DNA from: Pseudomonas fluorescens
Lineage (GTDB): Bacteria; Pseudomonadota; Gammaproteobacteria; Pseudomonadales; Pseudomonadaceae
DNA: 64,000 nucleotides
Direction: 5' to 3'
Assembly (NCBI RefSeq): GCF_902497625.1
Contig: NZ_CABVGX010000010.1
Location: 1 to 64,000 of the forward strand
Shown one piece after another: positions 9,345 to 17,110 of this stretch; position 1 is the first letter of the stretch; each line of letters begins with the position of its first letter. The notes beneath the pieces were generated by a model. That model was not told the DNA's origin, did no database searches, and saw nothing but the letters and a program-made list of their open reading frames with translations. The translations under genes and the position numbers were made by a program.

Positions 9345-10055
9345 ATGACTGACCCGATTCGTCTCTCCAAACGCCTCATCGAACTCGTCGGCTGTTCCCG
9401 TCGGGAGGCTGAGCTGTTCATTGAGGGCGGCTGGGTCACCGTGGACGGTGAGGTCATCGACGAGCCGCAATTCAAGGTCGACACGCAGAAGGTCGAGCTC
9501 GATCCGCAAGCCCAGGCTACTGCGCCAGAGCCGGTGACTATTCTGTTCAACGTTCCTGCTGACATGGACGCGGAAACGGCCATGGCTACCATCAGCGCCG
9601 AAACCCTGAGCGAAGAACATCGCTTCAGCAAACGCCCGCTCAAGGGCCACTTCCTGCGCCTGACCGCCAGCACTGATCTGCAGGCCAACGCCAGCGGTCT
9701 GTTGGTGTTCACTCAGGACTGGAAGATCCTGCGCAAGCTGACCGCCGATGCCGCAAAAATCGAGCAGGAGTATGTGGTCGAGGTTGAAGGCGAGATGGTG
9801 GCTCACGGCCTCAACCGTCTGAATCACGGCCTGACGTACAAGGGCAAGGAACTGCCGGCGGTGAAAGCCAGCTGGCAGAACGAAAACCGTCTGCGCTTTG
9901 CGATGAAGAACCCGCAACCGGGGGTCATCGCCCTGTTCTGCCAGGCCGTAGGCCTCAAGGTCGTTGCGATTCGGCGCATCCGCATAGGCGGCGTGTCCAT
10001 CGGCAAAGTACCGCTGGGCCAATGGCGCTACCTGTCCGGCAAAGAAAAGTTTTAA
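9345..10055 (+). CDS. S4-domain protein, RsuA/RluF-like pseudouridine synthase relative with eroded active site
   Basis: The 236-residue protein has a canonical N-terminal S4 RNA-binding domain (RLSKRLIELVGCSRREAE, residues 6-23, to about 60). A region follows that aligns by eye with RsuA/RluB/RluE/RluF synthases. The catalytic motif, normally GRLDxxTxGL, reads here as TDLQANASGL near residue 115, so the catalytic Asp aligns with Gln. The later RQIRRM-type motif reads GVIALF. The flanking fold is kept (LLVFTQDW, KIEQEYVVEVEG, VVAIRRIRIG, GQWRYL). I infer an RNA-binding protein that may have lost synthase activity. ATG 9345 is chosen by domain start; no strong ribosome site is visible. Confidence 0.8.
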   Translation: MTDPIRLSKRLIELVGCSRREAELFIEGGWVTVDGEVIDEPQFKVDTQKVELDPQAQATAPEPVTILFNVPADMDAETAMATISAETLSEEHRFSKRPLKGHFLRLTASTDLQANASGLLVFTQDWKILRKLTADAAKIEQEYVVEVEGEMVAHGLNRLNHGLTYKGKELPAVKASWQNENRLRFAMKNPQPGVIALFCQAVGLKVVAIRRIRIGGVSIGKVPLGQWRYLSGKEKF

Positions 10056-10131
10056 GACTTGTCACGCCGCCCCACTTTTTCGGCGTCGCTGTGTAAGCGG
10101 CGCCCACTGCTGAATATCAGGATTGCACACC

Positions 10132-10599
10132 ATGATTCATAACGACGTACTGCGCAGCGTGCGCTACATGCTCGACATCAGCGACAAGAAAGTCATCGAG
10201 ATCATCAAGCTCGGCGGCATGGACGTGAGCCTCGAGGATTTGCAGACGTACCTCGACAAGAAAGAGGAGGACGAAGAAGGCTTCGTACGTTGCCCGGACG
10301 AGGTCATGGCGCATTTCCTTGATGGCCTGGTGACCTTCAAACGCGGCAAGGACGAAAGCCGTCCGCCGCAGCCGATCGAAACGCCAGTGACCAACAACAT
10401 CATCCTGAAGAAACTGCGTGTGGCCTTCGAACTGAAGGAAGACGACATGCACGCCATTCTCAAAGCTTCCGAGTTCCCGGTCTCCAAGCCGGAACTGAGC
10501 GCACTGTTCCGCAAGTTCGGCCACACCAACTATCGCCCGTGCGGCGACCAGTTGCTGCGCAACTTCCTCAAGGGGCTCACTCTGCGAGTGAGAGCGTAA
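10132..10599 (+). CDS. DUF1456 (YehS-like) protein
   Basis: A 155-residue protein of unknown function made of two similar halves, each starting with an LRxxRxxxxxxDxx helix: NDVLRSVRYMLDISD at residue 3 and NIILKKLRVAFELKEDD around residue 90. This duplicated DUF1456 architecture matches E. coli YehS. ATG 10132 is used because CAGGA lies about ten bases upstream; the TTG at 10123 is too close to it. No partner or pathway is evident from context. The long inverted repeat just after the stop may act as its transcript end. Confidence 0.85.
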   Translation: MIHNDVLRSVRYMLDISDKKVIEIIKLGGMDVSLEDLQTYLDKKEEDEEGFVRCPDEVMAHFLDGLVTFKRGKDESRPPQPIETPVTNNIILKKLRVAFELKEDDMHAILKASEFPVSKPELSALFRKFGHTNYRPCGDQLLRNFLKGLTLRVRA

Positions 10600-10601
10600 A
10601 A

Positions 10602-10670
10602 AAGCTGCAAGCTGCAAGCTGCAAGCTTGAAGCGGAACCCGATCCTCTTGCAGCTTGCAGCTTGCAGCTT
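10602..10670. repeat. 24-bp perfect inverted repeat built from AAGCTGC heptamers
   Basis: The left arm (10602-10625) is three tandem copies of AAGCTGC plus AAG. The right arm (10647-10670) is its exact reverse complement, with a 21-base spacer. It lies two bases after the stop of the YehS-like gene and could form a long RNA hairpin. A degenerate copy occurs at 30776-30851. Confidence 0.9.
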
Positions 10671-10771
10671 GTATCTGGGCCGAATGGCCCCCCATTCCTC
10701 GCAAAAATAGTGGCTCCGCTTCATGCGGCTGACGACTAGGGTGTAATCACCCTCAGCTCTCAGGATTTGCC

Positions 10772-11543
10772 ATGCACCCATACTTTTCCCTGCAAGGCCG
10801 CACCGCTCTGGTGACCGGCGGCACCCGTGGTATTGGCAAAATGATTGCCAAGGCTTATGTCGAGGCCGGCGCCACCGTCTACGTCTGCTCCCGCGATGCC
10901 GAAGCCTGCCAGCAAACGGCTGACGAACTCAGTGCGCTTGGCCGATGCCACGGGGTCGCAGCAAACCTCGCCACTGAAGCGGGCGTACAGCAACTGGCGA
11001 CGCGGTTGGGACAACAGATCACGCATCTGGACATCCTGGTCAACAACGCGGGCACCACATGGGGTGCCCCGCTGGAAAGCTATCCGGTGAAGGGCTGGGA
11101 AAAAGTCATGCAGCTCAACGTGACCTCAGTGTTCAACTGCATCCAGCAGTTTCTGCCCCTGCTGCGCAAAGCCGGCTCGGCCGCAAATCCGGCGCGCATC
11201 ATCAACATCGGCTCAGTGGCGGGTATTTTCGTCCTTCGGCGAACAGGCTTACGCCTATGGGCCGAGCAAGGCAGCGCTGCATCAATTGTCGCGGATTCTG
11301 GCGCGAGAACTGGTGGGTCAGCACATCAACGTCAACGTGATTGCACCAGGACGGTTTCCGAGCAAGATGACCCAGCATATCGGGAACGATGAGCAGGCGC
11401 TGGCGGAGGATACGGCGTTGATTCCGATGAAACGTTGGGGGCGTGAGGAAGAAATGGCGGCGCTGGCGATCAGTCTGGCGAGTACGGCGGGAGCGTATAT
11501 GACCGGGAATATTATTCCTCTGGATGGTGGGTTCAGTCTGTAA
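10772..11543 (+). pseudogene. rhlG: RhlG-like SDR beta-ketoacyl reductase, frameshifted
   Basis: The two reading frames together match RhlG, an NADPH-dependent short-chain reductase acting on beta-ketoacyl chains and studied for rhamnolipid and PHA precursors. Frame one gives MHPYFSLQGRTALVTGG, the cofactor motif TGGTRGIG, NNAG and NIGSVAG. After a four-T run at 11226-11229 the frame is lost. The next frame resumes at SSFGEQAYAYGPSK, which carries the catalytic YxxxK, and runs to GNIIPLDGGFSL. Removing one T restores a 256-codon gene of family length. So this is either a recent single-base insertion or a sequencing error. The start has CAGGA a few bases upstream. Confidence 0.88.
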
Positions 11544-11553
11544 TCCGCGTTGC

Positions 11554-11639
11554 GGCCATCGCGAGCAGGCTCGCTCCCACACTGGATCTCCTGTGCACCA
11601 TAGATCACCTGTGGGAGCGAGCCTGCTCGCGAAGTGGCC
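11554..11639. repeat. REP-type palindromic pair (GTGGGAGCGAGCCTGCTCGCGA family)
   Basis: GGCCATCGCGAGCAGGCTCG and its inverse, ending in GTGGCC, face each other around about 30 bp. It lies between the rhlG remnant and trmO. The same family occurs at 12483 and 39778. Confidence 0.9.
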
Positions 11640-11711
11640 GGCACAAGCACCCCTGAATTCAGTTTGATCGGGTTATCATGCCCGCCCAGATTCCCGCCTC
11701 GACCCCAGACC

Positions 11712-12410
11712 ATGACCTACAGCGTTTCCCCGATCGGCTTCGTGCGCTCCTGCTTCAAGGAGAAGTTCGCCATCCCGCGCCAGCCACAACTGGCCCCGGC
11801 CGCTCGCGGTGTACTGGAACTGGTCGCACCCTTCAATCAGGGCGAAGCCGTGCAAGGTCTGGAGCAGGTCAGCCACGTCTGGCTACTGTTTCTGTTTCAT
11901 CAGGCGCTGGAGGACAAGCCGCGCTTGAAAGTCCGCCCTCCTCGCCTGGGTGGCAACAAATCCATGGGCGTTTTTGCCACCCGAGCCACGCACCGGCCGA
12001 ATGGCATCGGTCAATCCGTGGTCAAGCTGGATAAGGTGGAGGCCGATCGCCTGTGGATATCCGGCATTGATCTGCTGGATGGCACACCCATTCTCGACAT
12101 CAAGCCCTACGTGCCGTACGCCGACATCATCGACTCGGCCTCCAACACCATCGCCAGCGCAGCGCCGCAGCTGATTGCTGTGCAGTGGACGGATACGGCG
12201 CTGATCCAGGCTCACGAGCATGCTCAGCGCCTTGACGAGCCCTTGGTTGCCCTGATTGAGCAATGTCTGGCGCAGGATCCGCGCCCGGCGTATCAAACCA
12301 CGGTCCCGGAGCGTGAATACGGCGCGCAATTGTGGGATGTGGATGTGCGTTGGCATTACCCCGAGGTGGGTCTGATCCGGGTCCTGGAAGTTATTACCGT
12401 TAAGGGTTGA
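11712..12410 (+). CDS. trmO: tRNA (N6-threonylcarbamoyladenosine37-N6)-methyltransferase TrmO
   Basis: A SAM-dependent methyltransferase of the TsaA/YaeB family that converts t6A37 to m6t6A in tRNA-Thr. The 232-residue product starts with the family's beta-barrel segment (SPIGFVRSCFKEKFAIPRQP). It continues with the SHVWLLFLFH and RPNGIGQSVVKL signatures and ends in a smaller C-terminal domain with YPEVGLIRV. ATG 11712 matches the usual N-terminus; no clear Shine-Dalgarno is present and upstream DNA is REP sequence. The downstream terminator also serves the convergent fpr side. It is monocistronic. Confidence 0.93.
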   Translation: MTYSVSPIGFVRSCFKEKFAIPRQPQLAPAARGVLELVAPFNQGEAVQGLEQVSHVWLLFLFHQALEDKPRLKVRPPRLGGNKSMGVFATRATHRPNGIGQSVVKLDKVEADRLWISGIDLLDGTPILDIKPYVPYADIIDSASNTIASAAPQLIAVQWTDTALIQAHEHAQRLDEPLVALIEQCLAQDPRPAYQTTVPEREYGAQLWDVDVRWHYPEVGLIRVLEVITVKG

Positions 12411-12423
12411 ACGCCAAAAACGC

Positions 12424-12462
12424 AAAAGCCCGCGCTACCTCTGAAGGCAACGCGGGCTTTTC
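12424..12462. terminator. Bidirectional terminator after trmO
   Basis: AAAAGCCCGCG pairs with CGCGGGCTTTT. The loop (CTACCTCTGAAGGCAA) closely resembles the loop of the hairpin at 4243. Confidence 0.8.
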
Positions 12463-12482
12463 GATGGTCACCATCAAACCCA

Positions 12483-12572
12483 TGTGGGAGCGAGTCTGCT
12501 CGCGATGGCGGCGTAACATTCAACGATGACGTTGACGGACAGTCCGCTATCGCGAGCAGGTTCGCTCCCACA
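12483..12572. repeat. REP-type palindromic pair (GTGGGAGCGAG family)
   Basis: TGTGGGAGCGAGTCTGCTCG at the left and its near-perfect inverse at the right flank about 45 bp. The element lies between the trmO terminator and the fpr stop codon. Confidence 0.88.
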
Positions 12573-12594
12573 AGTAGAGCAGTGCAGTGGTTTC

Positions 12595-13374
12595 TTACTT
12601 CTCGACAAATGCTCGCTCGATCAGGTAATCACCCGGCTCGCGCATACGCGGCGAAACCTTCAGGCCGAAGCTGTTCAAGACTTCGCTGGTTTCGTCGAGC
12701 ATGCTCGGGCTACCGCACAGCATGGCGCGGTCGTCCTGCGGGTTGATCGGTGGCAGACCGATGTCGCTGAATAGCTTGCCGCTGCGCATCAGGTCGGTCA
12801 AACGGCCTTCGTTCTCGAACGGTTCGCGGGTCACGGTCGGGTAGTAGATCAACTTGTCACGCAGGGACTCGCCGAAAAATTCGTTCTGCGGCAGGTGCTC
12901 GGTGATGAACTCGCGGTAAGCGACTTCGTTGACGTAACGCACGCCGTGGCAAAGGATCACTTTCTCGAAACGCTCGTAGGTTTCCGGGTCCTGGATGACG
13001 CTCATGAACGGCGCCAGACCGGTACCTGTACTGAGCAGGTACAAATGTTTGCCAGGCTTCAAGTCATCCAGAACCAGCGTGCCGGTAGGCTTCTTGCTGA
13101 TGATGATCTCGTCGCCTTCCTTCAGATGCTGCAACTGGGAAGTCAGCGGACCGTCAGGCACCTTGATGCTGAAAAACTCGAGATGCTCTTCCCAGTTCGG
13201 GCTGGCAATCGAGTAAGCCCGCATGAGCGGCCGGCCGTTGGGTTGTTGCAGGCCGATCATCACGAACTGACCGTTCTCGAAGCGCAGGCCCGGATCGCGG
13301 GTGCACTTGAAGCTGAACAGAGTGTCATTCCAGTGATGAACACTGAGGACACGCTCGTGGTTCATGTTGCTCAT
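12595..13374 (-). CDS. fpr: Ferredoxin--NADP+ reductase
   Basis: A bacterial FAD flavoprotein that moves electrons between NADPH and ferredoxin or flavodoxin, used in Fe-S repair and oxidative-stress defence. The 259-residue product has the FAD-binding motif RAYSIAS at 52-58, the NADP motif STGTGLAPF at 115-123, and the C-terminal ending AFVEK typical of this subclass. ATG 13374 has AGGAG about ten bases upstream. The divergent LysR gene finR lies 148 bp away. In P. putida FinR activates fpr under superoxide or iron stress, so the same control is likely here. Confidence 0.95.
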   Translation of the reverse strand: MSNMNHERVLSVHHWNDTLFSFKCTRDPGLRFENGQFVMIGLQQPNGRPLMRAYSIASPNWEEHLEFFSIKVPDGPLTSQLQHLKEGDEIIISKKPTGTLVLDDLKPGKHLYLLSTGTGLAPFMSVIQDPETYERFEKVILCHGVRYVNEVAYREFITEHLPQNEFFGESLRDKLIYYPTVTREPFENEGRLTDLMRSGKLFSDIGLPPINPQDDRAMLCGSPSMLDETSEVLNSFGLKVSPRMREPGDYLIERAFVEK

Positions 13375-13522
13375 GTACGTGGGACTCCTGGGAATTTGGT
13401 CTGCGCGTGCTTGGCGCCTGCTGCTTGAAAAAAACAGTTGTGCGCAATTGCATCGCATTCTAATAGCAGTAACAATATCTGTTAAATGGATTATTAAGAT
13501 AAGGGTTATCGGTTATATAGAT

Positions 13523-14449
13523 ATGCGATTTACTCTCCGTCAACTTCAAGTATTCGTCGCCGTCGCCCAGCAGGAAAGCGTATCCCGTGCCGCGCTGACG
13601 CTCAACCTCTCACAATCGGCGGCGAGCACCTCGATCACCGAACTCGAGCGCCAATCCAGCTGCCAGCTGTTTGATCGCGCCGGCAAACGGCTGAGCCTCA
13701 ACGCCCTCGGTAAACAGTTACTGCCGCAAGCGGTGGCACTGCTCGATCAGGCCAAGGAGATCGAAGACTTGCTAAACGGCAAGTCAGGTTTCGGCTCGCT
13801 GGCGGTCGGCGCCACCTTGACCATCGGCAATTATCTGGCGACCTTGCTGATCGGCAGCTTCATGCAACGTCACCCGGAAAGCCAGGTGAAGCTGCACGTG
13901 CAAAATACCGCCAACATCGTGCAACAAGTCGCTCACTATGAAATTGATCTGGGTCTGATTGAAGGCGATTGCAGCCACCCGGACATCGAGGTGCAGAGCT
14001 GGGTGGAAGATGAGCTGGTAGTGTTCTGCGCACCGCAACATCCGCTGGCCAGCCGCGGTGCGGCAACGATGGACGAACTCAGTCAGGAAGCCTGGATCTT
14101 GCGTGAACAGGGCTCAGGTACTCGGCTGACCTTTGATCAGGCCATGCGTCATCATCGCAGCGGATTGAACATTCGTCTTGAGCTGGAGCACACCGAAGCG
14201 ATCAAACGCGCGGTGGAATCAGGTTTGGGGATTGGCTGCATATCGCGCCTGGCGCTACGCGACGCGTTTCGCCGTGGCAGCCTGGTGCCGGTGGAAACAC
14301 CGGACCTGGATCTCGCCCGGCAGTTCTACTTCATCTGGCACAAACAGAAATATCAGACCTCGGCGATGCGCGAATTCCTCGACCTGTGCCGCGCTTTTAC
14401 CGCTGGGGTTCAGCGCAGCGACGAGATCGTATTGCCTAATATTGCTTAA
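13523..14449 (+). CDS. finR: LysR-family regulator FinR
   Basis: A 308-residue LysR-type regulator. An N-terminal winged helix-turn-helix (MRFTLRQLQVFVAVAQQES to about residue 60) is followed by a substrate-binding domain over residues 88-295. It is divergent from fpr, the arrangement described for FinR in P. putida, where it is needed for induction of fpr. ATG 13523 is set by the conserved RFTLRQLQVF start; no good ribosome site is seen. The 148-bp intergenic region is A+T-rich and should carry both promoters and the FinR site. The 3' end overlaps the convergent dgkA stop by four bases. Confidence 0.9.
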   Translation: MRFTLRQLQVFVAVAQQESVSRAALTLNLSQSAASTSITELERQSSCQLFDRAGKRLSLNALGKQLLPQAVALLDQAKEIEDLLNGKSGFGSLAVGATLTIGNYLATLLIGSFMQRHPESQVKLHVQNTANIVQQVAHYEIDLGLIEGDCSHPDIEVQSWVEDELVVFCAPQHPLASRGAATMDELSQEAWILREQGSGTRLTFDQAMRHHRSGLNIRLELEHTEAIKRAVESGLGIGCISRLALRDAFRRGSLVPVETPDLDLARQFYFIWHKQKYQTSAMREFLDLCRAFTAGVQRSDEIVLPNIA

Positions 14450-14808
14450 AGCAGAATCACTGCCCACACCAGACCGATCATGGTCAGCGCCACAAACTGA
14501 GCAGCGCTGCCCATGTCCTTGGCGTTTTTCGACAGAGGGTGCAACTCGAGCGAGATACGGTCAATCGCCGCTTCGACCGCAGAGTTGAGCAACTCCACAA
14601 TCAGCGCCAGAAGACACACGGCGATCAGCAGCGCCTGCTCGACGCGGCTGACATCCAGAAAAAACGACAGCGGAATCAAAACGACGTTGAGCAACACCAA
14701 CTGCCGAAAAGCGGCTTCACCGGTGAAGGCGGCGCGCAGACCATCCAGCGAATAACCGGAGGCATTGAGGATGCGTTTCAGGCCGGTCTGGCCTTTGAAA
14801 GGAGACAT
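14446..14808 (-). CDS. dgkA: Diacylglycerol kinase DgkA
   Basis: A small inner-membrane kinase that phosphorylates diacylglycerol to phosphatidic acid, recycling lipid left from osmoregulated glucan and other envelope synthesis. The 120-residue protein has an amphipathic N-terminus, three membrane helices, and the family motif VELLNSAVEAAIDR in the catalytic helix, followed by KNAKDMGSAA. It lies 75 bp downstream of erdR with a terminator-like hairpin between, so it is probably transcribed separately. Confidence 0.96.
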   Translation of the reverse strand: MSPFKGQTGLKRILNASGYSLDGLRAAFTGEAAFRQLVLLNVVLIPLSFFLDVSRVEQALLIAVCLLALIVELLNSAVEAAIDRISLELHPLSKNAKDMGSAAQFVALTMIGLVWAVILL

Positions 14809-14858
14809 AGAGTGGGCAACTGACCAAAAGAAAGTGGGAAAGCTAGATCAATCAAAGT

Positions 14859-14878
14859 CAAAAAAGCGTGAAGACGCC
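14859..14878 (-). terminator. Terminator of erdR
   Basis: On the minus strand GCGT-CTTC-ACGC forms a compact stem-loop followed by six T residues, directly after the erdR stop. Confidence 0.6.
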
Positions 14879-14883
14879 AAACC

Positions 14884-15534
14884 CTAGTGGCTGGAAATTG
14901 ACTCAAGCTGTTGCAGCAGTAAAGCAGCCTGGGTACGGGTGCGCACATTCAGCTTGCGGAATATCGCCGTGACATGAGCTTTGATGGTCGCTTCGGAAAC
15001 GCTCAGCTCGTATGCGATCTGCTTGTTCAGCAAGCCCTCACAGACCATGGTCAGTACTCGAAACTGTTGCGGCGTCAGGCTGGCAAGGCCTTCACTGGCG
15101 GCTTTCGCTTCGGCGGAAACAATGACGGCTTCGAACGCCTGAGGCGGCCAGAACACATCGCCATCGAGCACGGCCCGCACGGCTTTTTGAATGACAGTCA
15201 GGTCGCTCGACTTGGGAATGAATCCGCTGGCCCCGAACTCGCGGGACTTCACCATGATCGTCGCTTCTTCCTGAGCGGAAATCATCACCACCGGAATCTG
15301 CGGATACTGCCCGCGTAGCAGCACCAGCCCGGAAAAGCCGTAGGCGCCGGGCATGTTCAAATCGAGCAAGACCAGATCCCAGTCGGCCTTCTCATCCAGA
15401 CGGGTCTCCAGCTCGGCAATGCTCGCCACTTCCACCAAACGAACGTCAGGGCCGAGGCCCAGGGTTAGCGCCTGATGCAAAGCGGAACGAAACAGCGGAT
15501 GGTCATCGGCAATCAGGATTTCGTATGTGGCCAT
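14884..15534 (-). CDS. erdR: LuxR/NarL-type response regulator ErdR
   Basis: A 216-residue two-component regulator. The receiver domain has acidic residues D10/D11 and phosphoacceptor D58 (LLDLNMPG). The C-terminal LuxR helix-turn-helix is at about 145-210 (LTPQQFRVLTMVCEGL and VSEATIKAHVTAIFRKL). Sequence and position next to dgkA match ErdR of Pseudomonas (PA3604, also called AgmR-like), which takes part in control of ethanol and C2 metabolism. No histidine kinase is adjacent, so the partner is encoded elsewhere. ATG 15534 is chosen from the receiver-domain start. Confidence 0.87.
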   Translation of the reverse strand: MATYEILIADDHPLFRSALHQALTLGLGPDVRLVEVASIAELETRLDEKADWDLVLLDLNMPGAYGFSGLVLLRGQYPQIPVVMISAQEEATIMVKSREFGASGFIPKSSDLTVIQKAVRAVLDGDVFWPPQAFEAVIVSAEAKAASEGLASLTPQQFRVLTMVCEGLLNKQIAYELSVSEATIKAHVTAIFRKLNVRTRTQAALLLQQLESISSH

Positions 15535-15731
15535 TGTTCTATTGATCCTGTTTTTCAAACAACTGGAGGTGCAGCCACGCAACTGCGCCAACAGAGCACG
15601 ATCAACGCCAATCACGTCAAAAAACGGCGTTTCAAACTGCGGCCGCGCCCTAATCGGCGCCAAGCATGCCCAGCGAAGTCAGGGTGGTCAAGCGACGTGC
15701 TCGGTAGACACTTTTGCAGTATGGGCGACAA

Positions 15732-16481
15732 TCAGCAGATGACGACAGCCGTGTTTTGCAGGAAAGGCTCAAGCTCGGCATGCGCCGCAGTGGACACGTT
15801 CATATCGAGCTGATGTTTGGCGTCCAGGTAGTGCTGGCTGAACACATCGAAATACGCGTCCAGTGCCGACGCCGCCGCGCTATCGCCGGCAAGATCGAGG
15901 CATAACGCGGCCACTTCTGCAGTGCACAGATGCTCGCTGCGGGTCGACCGGCGTAATCGATAGCGGGACAGTTTTTCCGGCAGCAGGCTGAGAATCGGCA
16001 ATTTGTCCAGATAAGGACTCTTGCGAAAAATCTTGCGTGCCTCGGTCCAGGTGGCGTCCAGCAGGATAAACAGCGGCCGCTTGGTGCTGGCGGTGTCAAC
16101 GCTGTGGGTTACACGCTCTGGCTCAACGTATTCGCCGGGAAATACCAGGTAAGGTTGCCACTGCGGGTCCGCGAGCAACGCCAACAGTTGCGGATCTGTT
16201 TCAGTGCGCGACCAGATGAACGCGTGATTATCGCGCACCACATCGGCAATCAACCAACCGGTGTTGCTGGGTTTGAACACTTCCTTGTTGGTCATGATCA
16301 GACACACGCCGGCGCGAGCCTCAACCTGTGGACGCCAGGCGCACAGGCAGTGGCTCTCGATCACACGACAAGCGCGGCATCGCGGTGCACGCCAGCCACG
16401 GGCCTGAATGGGCTTGATACCCTCTTCTTCGCGCTGATCGCGCAGGCGGGCGACGGCGTTCGATGCAAAGGACTGGCTCAT
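15732..16481 (-). CDS. DTW-domain tRNA-uridine aminocarboxypropyltransferase (TapT family)
   Basis: The family transfers the 3-amino-3-carboxypropyl group from SAM to a uridine in tRNA (acp3U47 for TapT, formerly YfiP). The 249-residue product starts with a zinc-finger-like cysteine set C35, C38, C45 and C47 (CxxC-x6-CxC). It carries the family's active-site stretch LLDATWTEARKI in the centre and SEHLCTAEV later. ATG 16481 has AGGA ten bases upstream; a GTG three codons earlier is possible. It is a single-gene unit on the minus strand. Confidence 0.86.
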   Translation of the reverse strand: MSQSFASNAVARLRDQREEEGIKPIQARGWRAPRCRACRVIESHCLCAWRPQVEARAGVCLIMTNKEVFKPSNTGWLIADVVRDNHAFIWSRTETDPQLLALLADPQWQPYLVFPGEYVEPERVTHSVDTASTKRPLFILLDATWTEARKIFRKSPYLDKLPILSLLPEKLSRYRLRRSTRSEHLCTAEVAALCLDLAGDSAAASALDAYFDVFSQHYLDAKHQLDMNVSTAAHAELEPFLQNTAVVIC

Positions 16482-16572
16482 CGCAGGCACATCCTGCGGG
16501 GAAGGAAAATCGACACGAACAACACTCGGTAGGGTAGAAAGTATCGGCAGTTTATCAGAGCAGCCGGCGCAA

Positions 16573-16604
16573 GCCTGTACCGTACAGGCCCCGTCCCCTA
16601 TAAT
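16573..16604 (+). promoter_or_regulatory. Promoter with overlapping palindromic operator, upstream of PA3611-like gene
   Basis: A perfect -10 TATAAT lies at 16599-16604. Seventeen bases upstream, the -35 position (16576-16581, TGTACC) falls inside a perfect inverted repeat GCCTGTAC-C-GTACAGGC (16573-16589). A regulator bound there would cover the -35. The protein that binds is unknown. Confidence 0.6.
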
Positions 16605-16684
16605 TTGCCGCCACTGAACGCACAGTCATGTGAGGGGTCGAACCACCTGTCACTGAGCACCCGTCACTGAATCAGGAGAGTTTC

Positions 16685-17110
16685 ATGCTGCGCCTTATCG
16701 TTCCCACCGCGGCCATTTTGCTCGCATCGTCTTTCAGCGCTCAGGCTGCTTCCTTGAGTGAGCAGAATCTGAATCGGGAACTGCGAAACGTCGCCGCACA
16801 AAGCAGCGCTGGCACTCCACGGGCCATCAACGAAGACATTCTTGATCAAGGCTATACAGCCGAAGGCAACGTGCTGATCAATCACCTGAGCGTGCAGAGC
16901 AGTCATGCCGACAAAATGCGCGCCGATCCCAAAGCCGTGTATTTCCAGCTTGGCGCCTCTGTTTGCAACAATCCTTCCTTCCGCAAGCTGATGGCCAAGG
17001 GAGCAGTCATGCGTTATGACTTCACTGAAGTGAAAACCAACCGCTCGGTCGGTTCTGCCAGCTATCAGGAATCGGATTGCCCCAAGGCAACGCCCGCAAA
17101 AAAGAAGTAA
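16685..17110 (+). CDS. PA3611-family exported protein
   Basis: A 141-residue protein with a cleavable Sec signal peptide (hydrophobic residues 3-19, cleavage after AQA at about 21). The mature part is small and helical, with Cys residues in ASVCNNPSF and ESDCPK that could form a disulfide. It resembles the PA3611 family of P. aeruginosa, which is annotated as quorum-sensing-regulated; its biochemical role is not established to my knowledge. AGGAG six bases before the ATG and a strong promoter at 16599 support expression. Its stop codon directly abuts the stop of the opposite gene. Confidence 0.82.
   Translation: MLRLIVPTAAILLASSFSAQAASLSEQNLNRELRNVAAQSSAGTPRAINEDILDQGYTAEGNVLINHLSVQSSHADKMRADPKAVYFQLGASVCNNPSFRKLMAKGAVMRYDFTEVKTNRSVGSASYQESDCPKATPAKKK

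Noticed and set aside
16573..16589. Possible second LexA box
   Set aside because: CTGT and ACAG are only five bases apart, whereas the LexA site needs eight. It is kept as an unassigned palindrome.
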